DNA from: Eikenella longinqua
GTDB lineage: Bacteria > Pseudomonadota > Gammaproteobacteria > Burkholderiales > Neisseriaceae
Direction: 5' to 3'
Length of the DNA stretch: 64,000 nt
NCBI RefSeq assembly: GCF_001648355.1
Contig: NZ_LXSL01000011.1
Coordinates: 155,677 to 219,676, forward strand
The notes under the pieces were generated by a model. The model ran no database searches and was not told the origin of the DNA. It saw only the letters and a list, made by a program, of their open reading frames with translations. The stretch's first letter is position 1. The number at the start of each line of letters is the position of its first letter. The position numbers and the translations under genes were made by a program. Below, one piece after another: positions 54,741 to 63,595 of this stretch.

Positions 54741-55616
54741 ATGGCTCACTATCCCTTAATCTCGATTATTATTCCTTGCTATAATACTGCGGACTATCTA
54801 CCTGAAACTCTCAATAGTCTAGAAGCACAGGAATTTCAAAATTTTGAAATTATTGCAATCGATGATGGTTCTACCGATAATACACTGGAAATTTTAAAAA
54901 CCTATGCTTTAAAAAATGATAAATTAACTGTTCTGACTCAAGAAAATACTTACTGTGTTAAGGCAAGAATTAATGCAATAAAACATGCCAGAGGAAAATA
55001 TTTGGTTTGCCTAGATTCAGATGATATAATTTCACCTACTTATTTATCTGAGTGTGTTCAAGAGGCAGAGAAAGATTTAAGTTTGTCTATCGTTTATACA
55101 GATGCTGTGCTATTTGGTAGCAAAAATAAACCTTGGAAATTACCAGATTTCTCGTTATCTTCATTTCTATTGACTAATTATATTTATATAACGGCGTTGA
55201 TCCGGAAGTCACATTATGATGATATTGGTGGGTTTGATGAAAAAATGACCCTTTTTGAAGATTGGGAGCTATTTATTTCACTCATTAAAAATGGTGGGAA
55301 AGTAAAAAAAATATCTAAACCTTTATTCTATTACCGACAGCGTGAAGATGAATCATCAGTAACAAATATGGCAACACAGCATAAATATTCAGATAATATA
55401 TTAAAAATATACAATAAACACTATGATTTTTATAAAGAGAATAAAATATTTATGCACTCTTTTTTTATGAGAGCCTATTCAGATTTATTGAACGAACAAG
55501 CTTATAATGAAAGATTAAAAAGGAAGCATAGTAATATTTTTGTTAAATATTTTTATAAATTTTTTAGACCAAAGAGATATGTTATCATTCAAAATAAGCT
55601 AAAAGATATAGCATAA
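54741..55616 (+). CDS. Family 2 glycosyltransferase
   Basis: 291 residues. GT-A fold start PLISIIIPCYNTADYLPETL, IAIDDGSTDNTLEIL and the metal motif CLDSDDII, with FEDWELFISL later. It transfers a sugar from a nucleotide donor; the acceptor is unknown. AT-rich, part of the glycan locus after the IS element. Confidence 0.9.
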   Translation: MAHYPLISIIIPCYNTADYLPETLNSLEAQEFQNFEIIAIDDGSTDNTLEILKTYALKNDKLTVLTQENTYCVKARINAIKHARGKYLVCLDSDDIISPTYLSECVQEAEKDLSLSIVYTDAVLFGSKNKPWKLPDFSLSSFLLTNYIYITALIRKSHYDDIGGFDEKMTLFEDWELFISLIKNGGKVKKISKPLFYYRQREDESSVTNMATQHKYSDNILKIYNKHYDFYKENKIFMHSFFMRAYSDLLNEQAYNERLKRKHSNIFVKYFYKFFRPKRYVIIQNKLKDIA

Positions 55617-55653
55617 TTATAGATTATCAACCAAAGTTGAAACCAGATTAATC

Positions 55654-56481
55654 ATGAAGCCAACAGAATTAAATAAGATGATTCTTGATCTTAAAGTATG
55701 GATAAAATACCAAAGAAACAAAATCTCAACTACTATAAATCCTTATACCTATGAACAAGGAAAATATACTGACTCCTTCCTGTCAAATTTTCCAAAACGA
55801 GAATTGATAACTATTAGATTTGAATCCATACCAAGGGTCATCTATTCTTTTTGGACAGGGGATAACCCAATGTCTCCTGCCCGAAGCCAGCACTTTCAAT
55901 TATTGAAAAAAAATGCAGATATAGAAGTTGCCTTAATTACACCACAAAATTTGAGTGATTTTATTTTGCCTGCATACCCGCTACATCCTGCCTTCCCTTA
56001 TTTATCACTAGTACATAAATCAGACTATTTACGTTGCTACTTTATGCACCATTATGGGGGCGGATACAGCGATGTAAAAGCTACCAAACATAGCTGGGAA
56101 AACTGTTTCCATCGGCTAGAAAACTCTAATGCCTATTTTTTGGGTTACCCTGAAGTAAAAAAAGAAGACCTTACCCTAATTGGTGGGATTTTAGGTAACG
56201 ATATGAAATCGTGCTTCAGCCGAATAGCAGGAAATGGTGCTTACATTTTTAAAAAACAAACTCCTTTTACGCAAGAATGGTATACTGAGCTACACCGCAG
56301 AATGGATAACTACACAGAACAACTAATAAAACACCCAGGAAATATTTTAGGTGATAATTATGGTTATCCTATTCCTTGGTTTAATATTTTAGGTGATATT
56401 TTCCACCCCCTTTGCTTAAAATATCATGAAAGAATACTGCTCGATTCTAAAATTAGGCCTTGTACCCATAATTATCGTTGA
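55654..56481 (+). CDS. Capsule-type glycosyltransferase (GT32-like)
   Basis: 275 residues. IPRVIYSFWTGDNPMSPARS and KSDYLRCYFMHHYGGGYSDV are typical of the capsular polysaccharide transferases related to the DXD-containing sugar transferase family; here the usual DXD is GYSDVKA. Soluble, no signal peptide. The last AT-rich gene before the GC-rich rhamnose genes. Confidence 0.8.
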   Translation: MKPTELNKMILDLKVWIKYQRNKISTTINPYTYEQGKYTDSFLSNFPKRELITIRFESIPRVIYSFWTGDNPMSPARSQHFQLLKKNADIEVALITPQNLSDFILPAYPLHPAFPYLSLVHKSDYLRCYFMHHYGGGYSDVKATKHSWENCFHRLENSNAYFLGYPEVKKEDLTLIGGILGNDMKSCFSRIAGNGAYIFKKQTPFTQEWYTELHRRMDNYTEQLIKHPGNILGDNYGYPIPWFNILGDIFHPLCLKYHERILLDSKIRPCTHNYR

Positions 56482-56514
56482 TGATTAATTTTATTCTTGC
56501 TTAAAAATTCGGTT

Positions 56515-57579
56515 ATGAAACTCCTCCTCACCGGCGGCGCCGGCTTTATCGGCTCGGCAGTTGTCCGCCACATCATCGGCAATACCCAAGACTCCGTTGT
56601 CAATCTCGACAAGCTCACTTATGCGGGCAACCTCGAATCCTTGGCAGAAGTTTCAGGTAGCCCCCGCTATGACTTTGAGCAAGTGGACATTTGCAATCGC
56701 GCCAAGCTCGACCGCGTGTTTGCCCAACACCAGCCCGATGCCGTGATGCATTTGGCGGCAGAAAGCCATGTCGATCGCTCCATCGATTCCGCCGGCGAAT
56801 TTATCCAAACCAATATCGTCGGCACTTTTCATCTGCTCGAAGCCGCCCGCGCCTATTGGCAAGGGCTACCTGAAAACCGCCGCACCGCCTTCCGCTTCCA
56901 CCATATCTCCACCGACGAAGTGTATGGCGATTTGCACGGCACGGATGATCTATTCACCGAAACCACGCCCTACGCCCCCTCCAGCCCCTATTCCGCCAGC
57001 AAAGCCTCCAGCGACCATCTCGTGCGCGCCTGGCAGCGCACCTACGGCCTACCCGCCCTCATCACCAACTGCTCCAACAACTACGGCCCCTACCACTTCC
57101 CCGAAAAACTCATCCCCCTGATGATTTTAAACGCGCTATCCGGCAAACCCCTGCCCGTGTATGGCAACGGCCAGCAAATCCGCGATTGGCTCTTCGTGGA
57201 AGACCACGCCCGCGCGCTATACCAAGTCATCACCCAAGGCCAAATCGGCGAAAGCTACAACATCGGCGGCCACAACGAAAAAACCAACCTCGAAGTAGTG
57301 CAAACCATCTGCGCCCTGCTTGAAGAACTCGTGCCGCAGAAGCCCGCCGGCGTGGCACATTATGCCGACCTCATCACCTTCGTGCCCGACCGCCCCGGCC
57401 ACGATTTGCGCTACGCCATCGACGCCGCCAAAATCGGCCGCGAGCTCGGCTGGCAGCCGCAGGAAACCTTTGAATCCGGCATGCGCAAAACCGTACAATG
57501 GTATCTCGACAACCGCGCCTGGTGGCAACACATCCTTGACGGCAGCTATCGCCTCGAGCGCCTCGGCCTCAAACCCTGA
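56515..57579 (+). CDS. rfbB: dTDP-glucose 4,6-dehydratase
   Basis: 354 residues, second step of dTDP-L-rhamnose synthesis. NAD motif GGAGFIG (7-13), STDEVYGDL, and the catalytic YSASKAS. The start MKLLLTGGAG was preferred to an upstream TTG. Base composition rises sharply to GC-rich at this gene. Two uptake sequences lie in frame (FQVS-like at about 56649 and GLPEN at about 56865). Confidence 0.96.
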   Translation: MKLLLTGGAGFIGSAVVRHIIGNTQDSVVNLDKLTYAGNLESLAEVSGSPRYDFEQVDICNRAKLDRVFAQHQPDAVMHLAAESHVDRSIDSAGEFIQTNIVGTFHLLEAARAYWQGLPENRRTAFRFHHISTDEVYGDLHGTDDLFTETTPYAPSSPYSASKASSDHLVRAWQRTYGLPALITNCSNNYGPYHFPEKLIPLMILNALSGKPLPVYGNGQQIRDWLFVEDHARALYQVITQGQIGESYNIGGHNEKTNLEVVQTICALLEELVPQKPAGVAHYADLITFVPDRPGHDLRYAIDAAKIGRELGWQPQETFESGMRKTVQWYLDNRAWWQHILDGSYRLERLGLKP

Positions 57580-57593
57580 TTTCGGAGAAGCGA

Positions 57594-57971
57594 ATGAACA
57601 TCCGCCACACCGCCCTGCTCGGCTTTATCGCCCTCGGCCTCGCCGCCACCGGCATGGCCCAAGCCAAGCCGCAGCCCCATCGCGCCACTGCCGCCGCACA
57701 CCACCAGCAACAGCGCGCCGACGGCAGCAGCCAAGAGCGCGCCATCGTGATCCACGAAAACGATACCCCGCGCGGCATTGCCGCCGAAAACCGCTGGATT
57801 GCGCAAAACATGCCCGGCTACCGCAAAGTCGGCCAAGCCCTGATCCAAGGGCAACACGGCATTTACGACCGCATCAGCGTGGCCGGCCCAAACGGCGAAC
57901 GCAAAGAAATGTTCTTTGAAATCAGCGAATTCTTCGGCCGCTACAACGGCAAACTGCTGGGCACCGAATAA
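57594..57971 (+). CDS. Small secreted protein, unknown
   Basis: 125 residues. Signal peptide about 1-24 (LLGFIALGLAATGMAQA), a His/Gln-rich stretch and a C-terminal domain (GYRKVGQALIQGQHGIYDRI). It lies 14 bp after rfbB, so it is cotranscribed with it. The family is not recognised and no link to rhamnose synthesis is evident. Confidence 0.75.
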   Translation: MNIRHTALLGFIALGLAATGMAQAKPQPHRATAAAHHQQQRADGSSQERAIVIHENDTPRGIAAENRWIAQNMPGYRKVGQALIQGQHGIYDRISVAGPNGERKEMFFEISEFFGRYNGKLLGTE

Positions 57972-57991
57972 GCACGCCAGCCAACCAACAC

Positions 57992-58073
57992 AGGCTACCT
58001 GAAAGCGTAAGCTTCAACGCAGTGAAAACAAACTTTGCGAGTTTCTGCGAAGCGAAAATTTTTCAGGTAGCCT
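57992..58073 (+). repeat. DUS-bracketed tandem-hairpin repeat
   Basis: DUS 57992-58003, AGCTTCAACGCAGTGAAAAC (58010-58029), AGTTTCTGCGAAGCGAAAA (58040-58058), inverted DUS 58062-58073. Confidence 0.7.
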
Positions 58074-58095
58074 GCTACCAAAGGGAAACAAAAGC

Positions 58096-58962
58096 ATGAA
58101 AGGCATTATCCTCGCCGGCGGTTCCGGCACACGGCTCTACCCCATCACACGCGGCGTATCCAAACAACTCATGCCCGTGTACGACAAACCGATGATCTAC
58201 TACCCCCTGTCCGTGCTCATGCTCGCCGGCATCCGCGACATCCTCATCATCACCACCCCCGAAGACAACGCCGCCTTCCGCCGCCTGCTCGGCAACGGCG
58301 CCGACTTCGGCATTCGCCTGCAATACGCCGAGCAGCCCAGCCCCGACGGCCTCGCCCAAGCCTTCATCATCGGCGAAGAATTCATCGGCAATAGCAACGT
58401 CTGCCTCGTGCTCGGCGACAACATCTTCTACGGCCAATCCTTCACCCAAACCCTGCAGCAAGCCGCCGCCAAAACCCACGGCGCCACCGTGTTCGGCTAC
58501 CAAGTGAAAGACCCGGAGCGCTTCGGCGTTGTCGAGTTCGACAGCCAATTCAACGCCCTCTCCATCGAAGAAAAGCCCGCCAAACCCAAATCCAATTGGG
58601 CGGTAACCGGCCTCTATTTCTACGACCAGCGCGTGGCCGAATTCGCCAAACAAATCAAACCCTCCCCACGCGGCGAGCTCGAAATTTCCGACCTCAACCA
58701 GCTCTATCTCGAAGACGGCAGCCTCTCCGTGCAGCTGCTCGGCCGCGGCTTCGCCTGGCTCGACACCGGCACGCACGAAAGTCTGCACGAAGCCGCCGCC
58801 TTCGTGCGCACCATCCAAAACGTGCAAGCCCTTCAGGTAGCCTGCCTCGAAGAAATCGCCTGGCGCAACGGCTGGCTCTCCAACGAGCAACTGGCCGCTT
58901 TGGCCCGGCCCATGGCCAAAAACCAATACGGCCAATACCTGCTGCGCCTGCTGGCAAAATAA
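58096..58962 (+). CDS. rfbA: Glucose-1-phosphate thymidylyltransferase
   Basis: 288 residues, first step of dTDP-L-rhamnose synthesis. Nucleotidyl-transfer motif GGSGTRLYPIT near the N-terminus, KPMIYYPLSVLMLAGI, and VLGDNIFYG. It is separated from rfbB by a small secreted gene and a repeat, unlike compact rfb operons. An in-frame eikDUS encodes LQVACLEE. Confidence 0.96.
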   Translation: MKGIILAGGSGTRLYPITRGVSKQLMPVYDKPMIYYPLSVLMLAGIRDILIITTPEDNAAFRRLLGNGADFGIRLQYAEQPSPDGLAQAFIIGEEFIGNSNVCLVLGDNIFYGQSFTQTLQQAAAKTHGATVFGYQVKDPERFGVVEFDSQFNALSIEEKPAKPKSNWAVTGLYFYDQRVAEFAKQIKPSPRGELEISDLNQLYLEDGSLSVQLLGRGFAWLDTGTHESLHEAAAFVRTIQNVQALQVACLEEIAWRNGWLSNEQLAALARPMAKNQYGQYLLRLLAK

Positions 58963-58979
58963 TCCTTGGCGTTCCCATT

Positions 58980-59420
58980 ATGAAATCCACCCTCCTCCTC
59001 GCCCTCCTGCTCATCGTACCGCTTGGCCGCGCCGACATATCCTTCGTCCACCCCATGACGCCGGCCGAGTGCAAACAAGCCCTCACCGACAGCCTGGAAA
59101 TGTATGTCGATGCCCGCCACTGCGAAAAAGCCGACACCGAGCAAACCCGCCAGCGCGCCCTAATCGGCTGGTATGCCGTGGGCGAGCTCAACAGCAAATC
59201 CGGCAACGAGGCATTCCAACGCTGCACCCTCAGCCCCGAACAGCGCCAAGATCTCTCCAACCTAAGCAAACACTACGAAGCCATCATGCGCAGTCCAGAA
59301 CGCCTGCAAAGCTTCTGCACCCCCACCCGCCGCGCCCGCATCGCGCCGCTGTATCCCCGCTACATGCAGCTGCTGCAAGAGCTCGAAAACGCCCGCCGGC
59401 AAAGCAGCACGCCCAACTGA
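58980..59420 (+). CDS. Small secreted protein, unknown
   Basis: 146 residues. Signal peptide about 1-18 (LLLALLLIVPLGRA). The mature part is mainly helical with four Cys (AECK, HCEK, RCTL, FCTP), suggesting two disulfides. It lies 17 bp after rfbA. The family is not recognised. Confidence 0.7.
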   Translation: MKSTLLLALLLIVPLGRADISFVHPMTPAECKQALTDSLEMYVDARHCEKADTEQTRQRALIGWYAVGELNSKSGNEAFQRCTLSPEQRQDLSNLSKHYEAIMRSPERLQSFCTPTRRARIAPLYPRYMQLLQELENARRQSSTPN

Positions 59421-59495
59421 TTTTCAGGTAGCCTCCCACGCAGGCTACCTGAAAATACAAACGCCAACCTATCCACAATTAAACCCATCCAAATC

Positions 59496-60038
59496 ATGAA
59501 CATCCTCCCCACCGCCCTCCCCGACGTCAAACTCCTCGAACCCCAAATCCACGGCGACGAACGCGGCTTCTTCATGGAAACCTTCCGCGACAACTGGTTC
59601 CGCCAACACATCGCCCCGCGCACCTTCGTGCAAGAAAACCACTCCAAATCCGGCCACGGCGTCTTGCGCGGCCTGCACTACCAAACCGCAAACACCCAAG
59701 GCAAACTCGTGCGCGTGATTGCCGGCGAAGTGTTCGACGTGGCCGTCGATCTGCGCCGCCGCTCCCCCACCTTCGGCCAATGGGCCGGCGCCATCCTCTC
59801 CGCCGCCAACAAACACCAGCTCTGGGTGCCAGAAGGCTTTGCCCACGGCTTCTACGTGCTCAGCCCCGAAGCCGAATTCGTGTATAAATGCACCGACTAC
59901 TACAACCCCCAGGCCGAACACTCCCTGCTCTGGAACGACCCCACCGTCGGCATCCAATGGCCATTGCAAGGCGAGCCCAAGCTCTCGCCCAAAGACCTTG
60001 CCGGCCAACCCCTGAGCCAAGCCGTATTGTTCGATTAA
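59496..60038 (+). CDS. rfbC: dTDP-4-dehydrorhamnose 3,5-epimerase
   Basis: 180 residues, cupin fold. ERGFFMETFRDNWF, KSGHGVLRGLHYQ (His of the active site) and VPEGFAHGFYVLS are typical. Third step of dTDP-L-rhamnose synthesis. An uptake sequence and then rfbD follow. Confidence 0.96.
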   Translation: MNILPTALPDVKLLEPQIHGDERGFFMETFRDNWFRQHIAPRTFVQENHSKSGHGVLRGLHYQTANTQGKLVRVIAGEVFDVAVDLRRRSPTFGQWAGAILSAANKHQLWVPEGFAHGFYVLSPEAEFVYKCTDYYNPQAEHSLLWNDPTVGIQWPLQGEPKLSPKDLAGQPLSQAVLFD

Positions 60039-60064
60039 ACCAAACCCACTTTTCAGGTAGCCCC

Positions 60065-60937
60065 ATGAAACTCCTCATCACCGGCCACCAAGGCCAAGTC
60101 GGCCAAGCCCTCGTGCAGCAAGCCGCCGCCCGGCATTTTCAGGTAGCCGCCTACGACCGCAGCCAGCTCGACATCGCCGACCCCTCCGCCGTATGGCAGG
60201 CCGTTGAGCGCGAGCAGCCCGCCGTCATCATCAACGCCGCCGCCTACACCGCCGTAGACAAAGCCGAAAGCGAGCCCGCCGCCGCCCACGCCGCCAATGC
60301 CGCCGGCCCCGCCAACCTCGCTCACGCCGCCCAACACAGCGGAGCCGCCCTGCTGCACATCTCCACCGACTACGTCTTCGACGGCCACACCAGTCGCCCC
60401 TACCGCGAAACCGACGCCCCCAACCCCCAAACCATATACGGCCAAAGCAAGCTCGCCGGCGAACAATCCGTCCAAGCCGCCTGCCCCCGCCACATCATTT
60501 TGCGCACCGCCTGGGTGTTTGGCGAACACGGCGGCAACTTCGTCAAAACCATGCTCCGCCTCGGCCGCGAACGCGACAGCCTCAGCATCGTGGCCGACCA
60601 AGCCGGCGCCCCCACCTACGCCGGCCACATCGCCGCCGCCCTGCTGCACCTCGCCGAGCGCACCCAAAGCGCCCACTGCCCCTACGGCCTCTACCACTTT
60701 TCAGGTAGCCCCCACACCACCTGGCACGGATTCGCCGCCGAAATCTTCCGCCGCGCCGCCGAGCAAGGCATCCTGCCCCGCGCCCCGCAACTGAACGCCA
60801 TCACCACCGCCGACTATCCCACCCCCGCCTGCCGCCCCGCCGATTCCCGCCTCGATTGCAGCAAAATCCACAGCGCCTTCGGCATCCCCCCCAGCGACTG
60901 GCAAAGCGCCTTGGGCAATTTGGCCGACTATCTCTAA
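60065..60937 (+). CDS. rfbD: dTDP-4-dehydrorhamnose reductase
   Basis: 290 residues, last step of dTDP-L-rhamnose synthesis. NAD(P)H motif ITGHQGQVGQ, STDYVFDG and catalytic YGQSK. The start MKLLITGH lies 7 nt after the AGG of an inverted eikDUS, the only ribosome-site candidate. Two more inverted uptake sequences are read in frame (HFQVA, HFSGS). Confidence 0.96.
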   Translation: MKLLITGHQGQVGQALVQQAAARHFQVAAYDRSQLDIADPSAVWQAVEREQPAVIINAAAYTAVDKAESEPAAAHAANAAGPANLAHAAQHSGAALLHISTDYVFDGHTSRPYRETDAPNPQTIYGQSKLAGEQSVQAACPRHIILRTAWVFGEHGGNFVKTMLRLGRERDSLSIVADQAGAPTYAGHIAAALLHLAERTQSAHCPYGLYHFSGSPHTTWHGFAAEIFRRAAEQGILPRAPQLNAITTADYPTPACRPADSRLDCSKIHSAFGIPPSDWQSALGNLADYL

Positions 60938-61065
60938 GCCACAAAATTTTTCAGGTAGCCCCACGGCAGGCTACCTGAAAAAGCGCAAACTCCAGCGCAG
61001 CAAAAACACCATCCCAACCATCCGAAAAAATTTCAGGTAGCCCCCAAAAGGCTACCTGAAACGCC

Positions 61066-61941
61066 CTAATCCTTCCCGCTTTCCCATTCCCGCCGCGCCG
61101 CGCTCGCCTCGGCAAACATTTCCCGCAAGCCCGCCCCGTCTTCCCGCGCCAAACATTCGCGCAACTGCGCCAGCTGCCGCTCCTGCCCTGCCAGCAGAGC
61201 CAACAGGTTTTCCCGATTGGCCAGCGCAATATCCGCCCACATCGTCGGCTCGCTGCCCGCCAAGCGCGAAAAATCGCGGAAACCGCTACCCGCCAGCCGC
61301 AGCCATTCCTCCGCCTCCGCCGCGAGCGCAATCTGCCGCATATAGGCATAAGCCAAGAGCTGCGGCAGGTGCGACACTGCCGCAAACGCCGCATCGTGCG
61401 CCACCGCATCCATGCGCCCCACCTGCGCGCCCACCGCCCGCCACAGCGCCTCCACCCGCGCCAGCGCCACCGCATCCTGCGCCTCGTGCGGGCAGAGAAT
61501 CAGCCGTTTGCCCGCAAACAGCCCCGCCTGTGCCGCCGCCGCGCCCGAACGCGCCGAGCCGGCAACCGGGTGCGCCGCCACACAGCGCGGCCACGCCTCT
61601 GGCAAATTCTCCCGCCAAGCCGCCAGCACCGACTGCTTGGTGCTGCCCACATCGCTCACCACGCAGCCCTCCGGCAACAGCGGCGCCAGCTCCGCCGACA
61701 CCCGACCCACCGCGCCCACCGGCACCGCCAGCAGCACGCAATCCGTATCCGCGCCCACCGCCTGGCGCAGCGAGGCAAAGCCCTCGTCCACCACGCCCAG
61801 CCGCAGCGCCTCGCGCAGGTTGGCCGCATCCGCGTCCACCCCCGCCACGCAGTCCGCCAACCCGAGCCGTTTCACATCCAAAGCCAGCGAGCCACCAATC
61901 AGGCCCACCCCCGCCACCACCATCCGCCGCATCATCGCCAT
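61066..61941 (-). CDS. tyrA: Prephenate dehydrogenase
   Basis: 291 residues. It makes 4-hydroxyphenylpyruvate for tyrosine. NAD motif VVAGVGLIGGSLALD near the N-terminus, DVGSTKQSVLAA, HPVAGSARSG and LPQLLAYAYM. The start follows GGAG at minus 10; longer starts add no homology. An arogenate substrate cannot be excluded. Paired uptake sequences flank it. Confidence 0.93.
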   Translation of the reverse strand: MAMMRRMVVAGVGLIGGSLALDVKRLGLADCVAGVDADAANLREALRLGVVDEGFASLRQAVGADTDCVLLAVPVGAVGRVSAELAPLLPEGCVVSDVGSTKQSVLAAWRENLPEAWPRCVAAHPVAGSARSGAAAAQAGLFAGKRLILCPHEAQDAVALARVEALWRAVGAQVGRMDAVAHDAAFAAVSHLPQLLAYAYMRQIALAAEAEEWLRLAGSGFRDFSRLAGSEPTMWADIALANRENLLALLAGQERQLAQLRECLAREDGAGLREMFAEASAARREWESGKD

Positions 61942-62011
61942 CGTTTGCTCCTTCATACAAAATCTATCCGTGCACACATTCTAGCCGCACAACAGGCTAC
62001 CTGAAAGCGTG

Positions 62012-62061
62012 AGCTTCAACGAAGTTAAAACGAGCGAAGCAAGTTTCTGCGAAGCTAAAAC
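62012..62061 (+). repeat. Tandem-hairpin repeat upstream of tyrA
   Basis: AGCTTCAACGAAGTTAAAAC (62012-62031) and AGTTTCTGCGAAGCTAAAAC (62042-62061), preceded by an eikDUS at 61994-62005. Both 20-mers form short hairpins around AAC and TGC. Confidence 0.7.
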
Positions 62062-62068
62062 CAAAAAA

Positions 62069-62128
62069 AGCCCGCCGCAAACATAAAAAAGGCTACCTGA
62101 AACCCCTTTCCGGTTTTCAGGTAGCCTC
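62069..62128 (+). repeat. About 60-bp block duplicated at 63028-63091
   Basis: It starts AAGCCCGCCGCAAACATAA, then a DUS (62090-62101), CCCTTTCCGG and an inverted DUS (62116-62127). It acts as a likely terminator for psd. Nearly the same block recurs at 63028-63091, on the other side of psd. Confidence 0.6.
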
Positions 62129-62150
62129 TATCATCTTTTACGGCACAGGC

Positions 62151-62876
62151 TCAGCCCGGCAACACCTCTTCCGCCGCCGCCTGCACCAAAGCTGCTGCCT
62201 CTTCAATTACCTGCTGTTCGCCATCTGCTTCCAGCGGCAGCCGCGCCAAAATCGTTTCACTGGCGCGCACCTGCTCGCCGATGGCCACCAGCGGCACCGC
62301 ATCCGTGGGCAGATACACATCCACCCGCGAGCCGAAGCGGATAAAGCCGTAGCGCTGGCCGCGCGTTACCTGCTCGCCCGGCCGCACATAACACAAAATG
62401 CGCCGCGCCACCAAGCCCGCCACCTGCACAAACGTAACCTCGCGGCCGCTCTTCGTGGTGGCCAACACCGCATTGCGTTCGTTTTCCGTGCTTGCCTTAT
62501 CCAGCGCCGCGTTCACAAACTGGCCGGGAAAATAATCCACCTGCGTAATCATGCCGTCAATCGGCGCGCGCTGCGAATGCACGTTGAACACATTCATAAA
62601 CACGCTGATTTTCAAAGCCGGCACTTGGCGGAACGGGTCTTCCGCGCGCTCCACCACCACAATCCGACCATCTGCCGGGCAGAGCACCGCATCCGCATCC
62701 GCCGGAATATCCCGCGCCGGATCGCGGAAAAACTGCACCGCAAACACAGTAAACAGCCAAAACGGCAGCGACCACCAGCCGCAGCAGCAGCTCACCAGCA
62801 CACTCAGCAGCAGCCCGCCCAAAATAAACGGCCAGCCTTCCCGCGCAATCAGCGGATGGGGGTAAAAACGGTTCAC
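62151..62876 (-). CDS. psd: Phosphatidylserine decarboxylase proenzyme
   Basis: 241 residues from a GTG start (AAGGATGAT precedes it). It makes phosphatidylethanolamine. The self-cleavage site FGSR sits in YGFIRFGSRVDVYLP near the C-terminus, with Ser becoming the pyruvoyl group. Two N-terminal hydrophobic segments anchor it. The longer frame upstream has no Neisseria-like start. Flanked by duplicated 60-bp repeat blocks. Confidence 0.93.
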   Translation of the reverse strand: MNRFYPHPLIAREGWPFILGGLLLSVLVSCCCGWWSLPFWLFTVFAVQFFRDPARDIPADADAVLCPADGRIVVVERAEDPFRQVPALKISVFMNVFNVHSQRAPIDGMITQVDYFPGQFVNAALDKASTENERNAVLATTKSGREVTFVQVAGLVARRILCYVRPGEQVTRGQRYGFIRFGSRVDVYLPTDAVPLVAIGEQVRASETILARLPLEADGEQQVIEEAAALVQAAAEEVLPG

Positions 62877-63027
62877 GGCATCATCCTTAAAGAAAATAGA
62901 AACACGGCAGATTATACAAGAAAAGGCAGCCAACGCCCGCAACGGCCATCGAGGCTACCTAAAAAACAATCGCTGCCGTTTCAGCCCGCCATACCCTTCC
63001 GCCGCCACACAGGCTACCTGAAACCCA

Positions 63028-63091
63028 AAAGCCCGCCGCAAGCATAACCAAAAGGCTACCTGAAAAACCCTTTCCGGTTTTCAGGTAGCCC
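63028..63091 (+). repeat. Second copy of the 60-bp block
   Basis: AAAGCCCGCCGCAAGCATAA, DUS at 63053-63064, CCCTTTCCGG and inverted DUS at 63080-63090. Also serves as a likely terminator for the membrane protein gene ending at 63101. Confidence 0.6.
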
Positions 63092-63100
63092 CAAGCCGCC

Positions 63101-63595
63101 TCACCAATCCTCCCCCCGCTCGCCCGTATAATCGCCCCACGTTTCCTCCCGCGCATACGGCACCGCCATCAGCTGCGCCAACTTCTCGCCCGGCCACGGC
63201 AGCACCGCCGCCAACGTTTCGGCCACCAAGCGGTTAAACAACAACGGCACATCCAGCCCCACCTGCCGCAGCAAGGCACACAGCCCCGCCGCCAGCCCCG
63301 TCCACACTAGCGCCGACAGCAGCCGCCCGCGCAGATTATTGGACAGCCGCAGCGCAGCCGCCGCCACGCCCGTGAGCGCCGCCGGCAGCGCCAGCAGCCA
63401 CAAACCGTGCACCAGCGAAGCCAGCATCACCCCCAAGCCGCCCACACCCAGCAAATCCAGCAGCATTTCCTGCGGCGCCTGCCAGCCCGAACGCCACAAA
63501 ATGGCCAGCGCCCCATACATCAGCCCGCAGCCCGCCCCCGAATACAGCACATACCACCCCGCCATACGCCACAGCGGCAGTTTCTCCCCAGCCAT
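63101..63595 (-). CDS. Membrane protein, unknown
   Basis: 164 residues with about four membrane helices (WYVLYSGAGCGLMYGALAIL, LLALPAALTGVAAAAL and others) and a polar C-terminus. It could not be placed in a family. Transcribed in the same direction as psd and tyrA but separated by paired uptake sequences. Confidence 0.65.
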   Translation of the reverse strand: MAGEKLPLWRMAGWYVLYSGAGCGLMYGALAILWRSGWQAPQEMLLDLLGVGGLGVMLASLVHGLWLLALPAALTGVAAAALRLSNNLRGRLLSALVWTGLAAGLCALLRQVGLDVPLLFNRLVAETLAAVLPWPGEKLAQLMAVPYAREETWGDYTGERGEDW

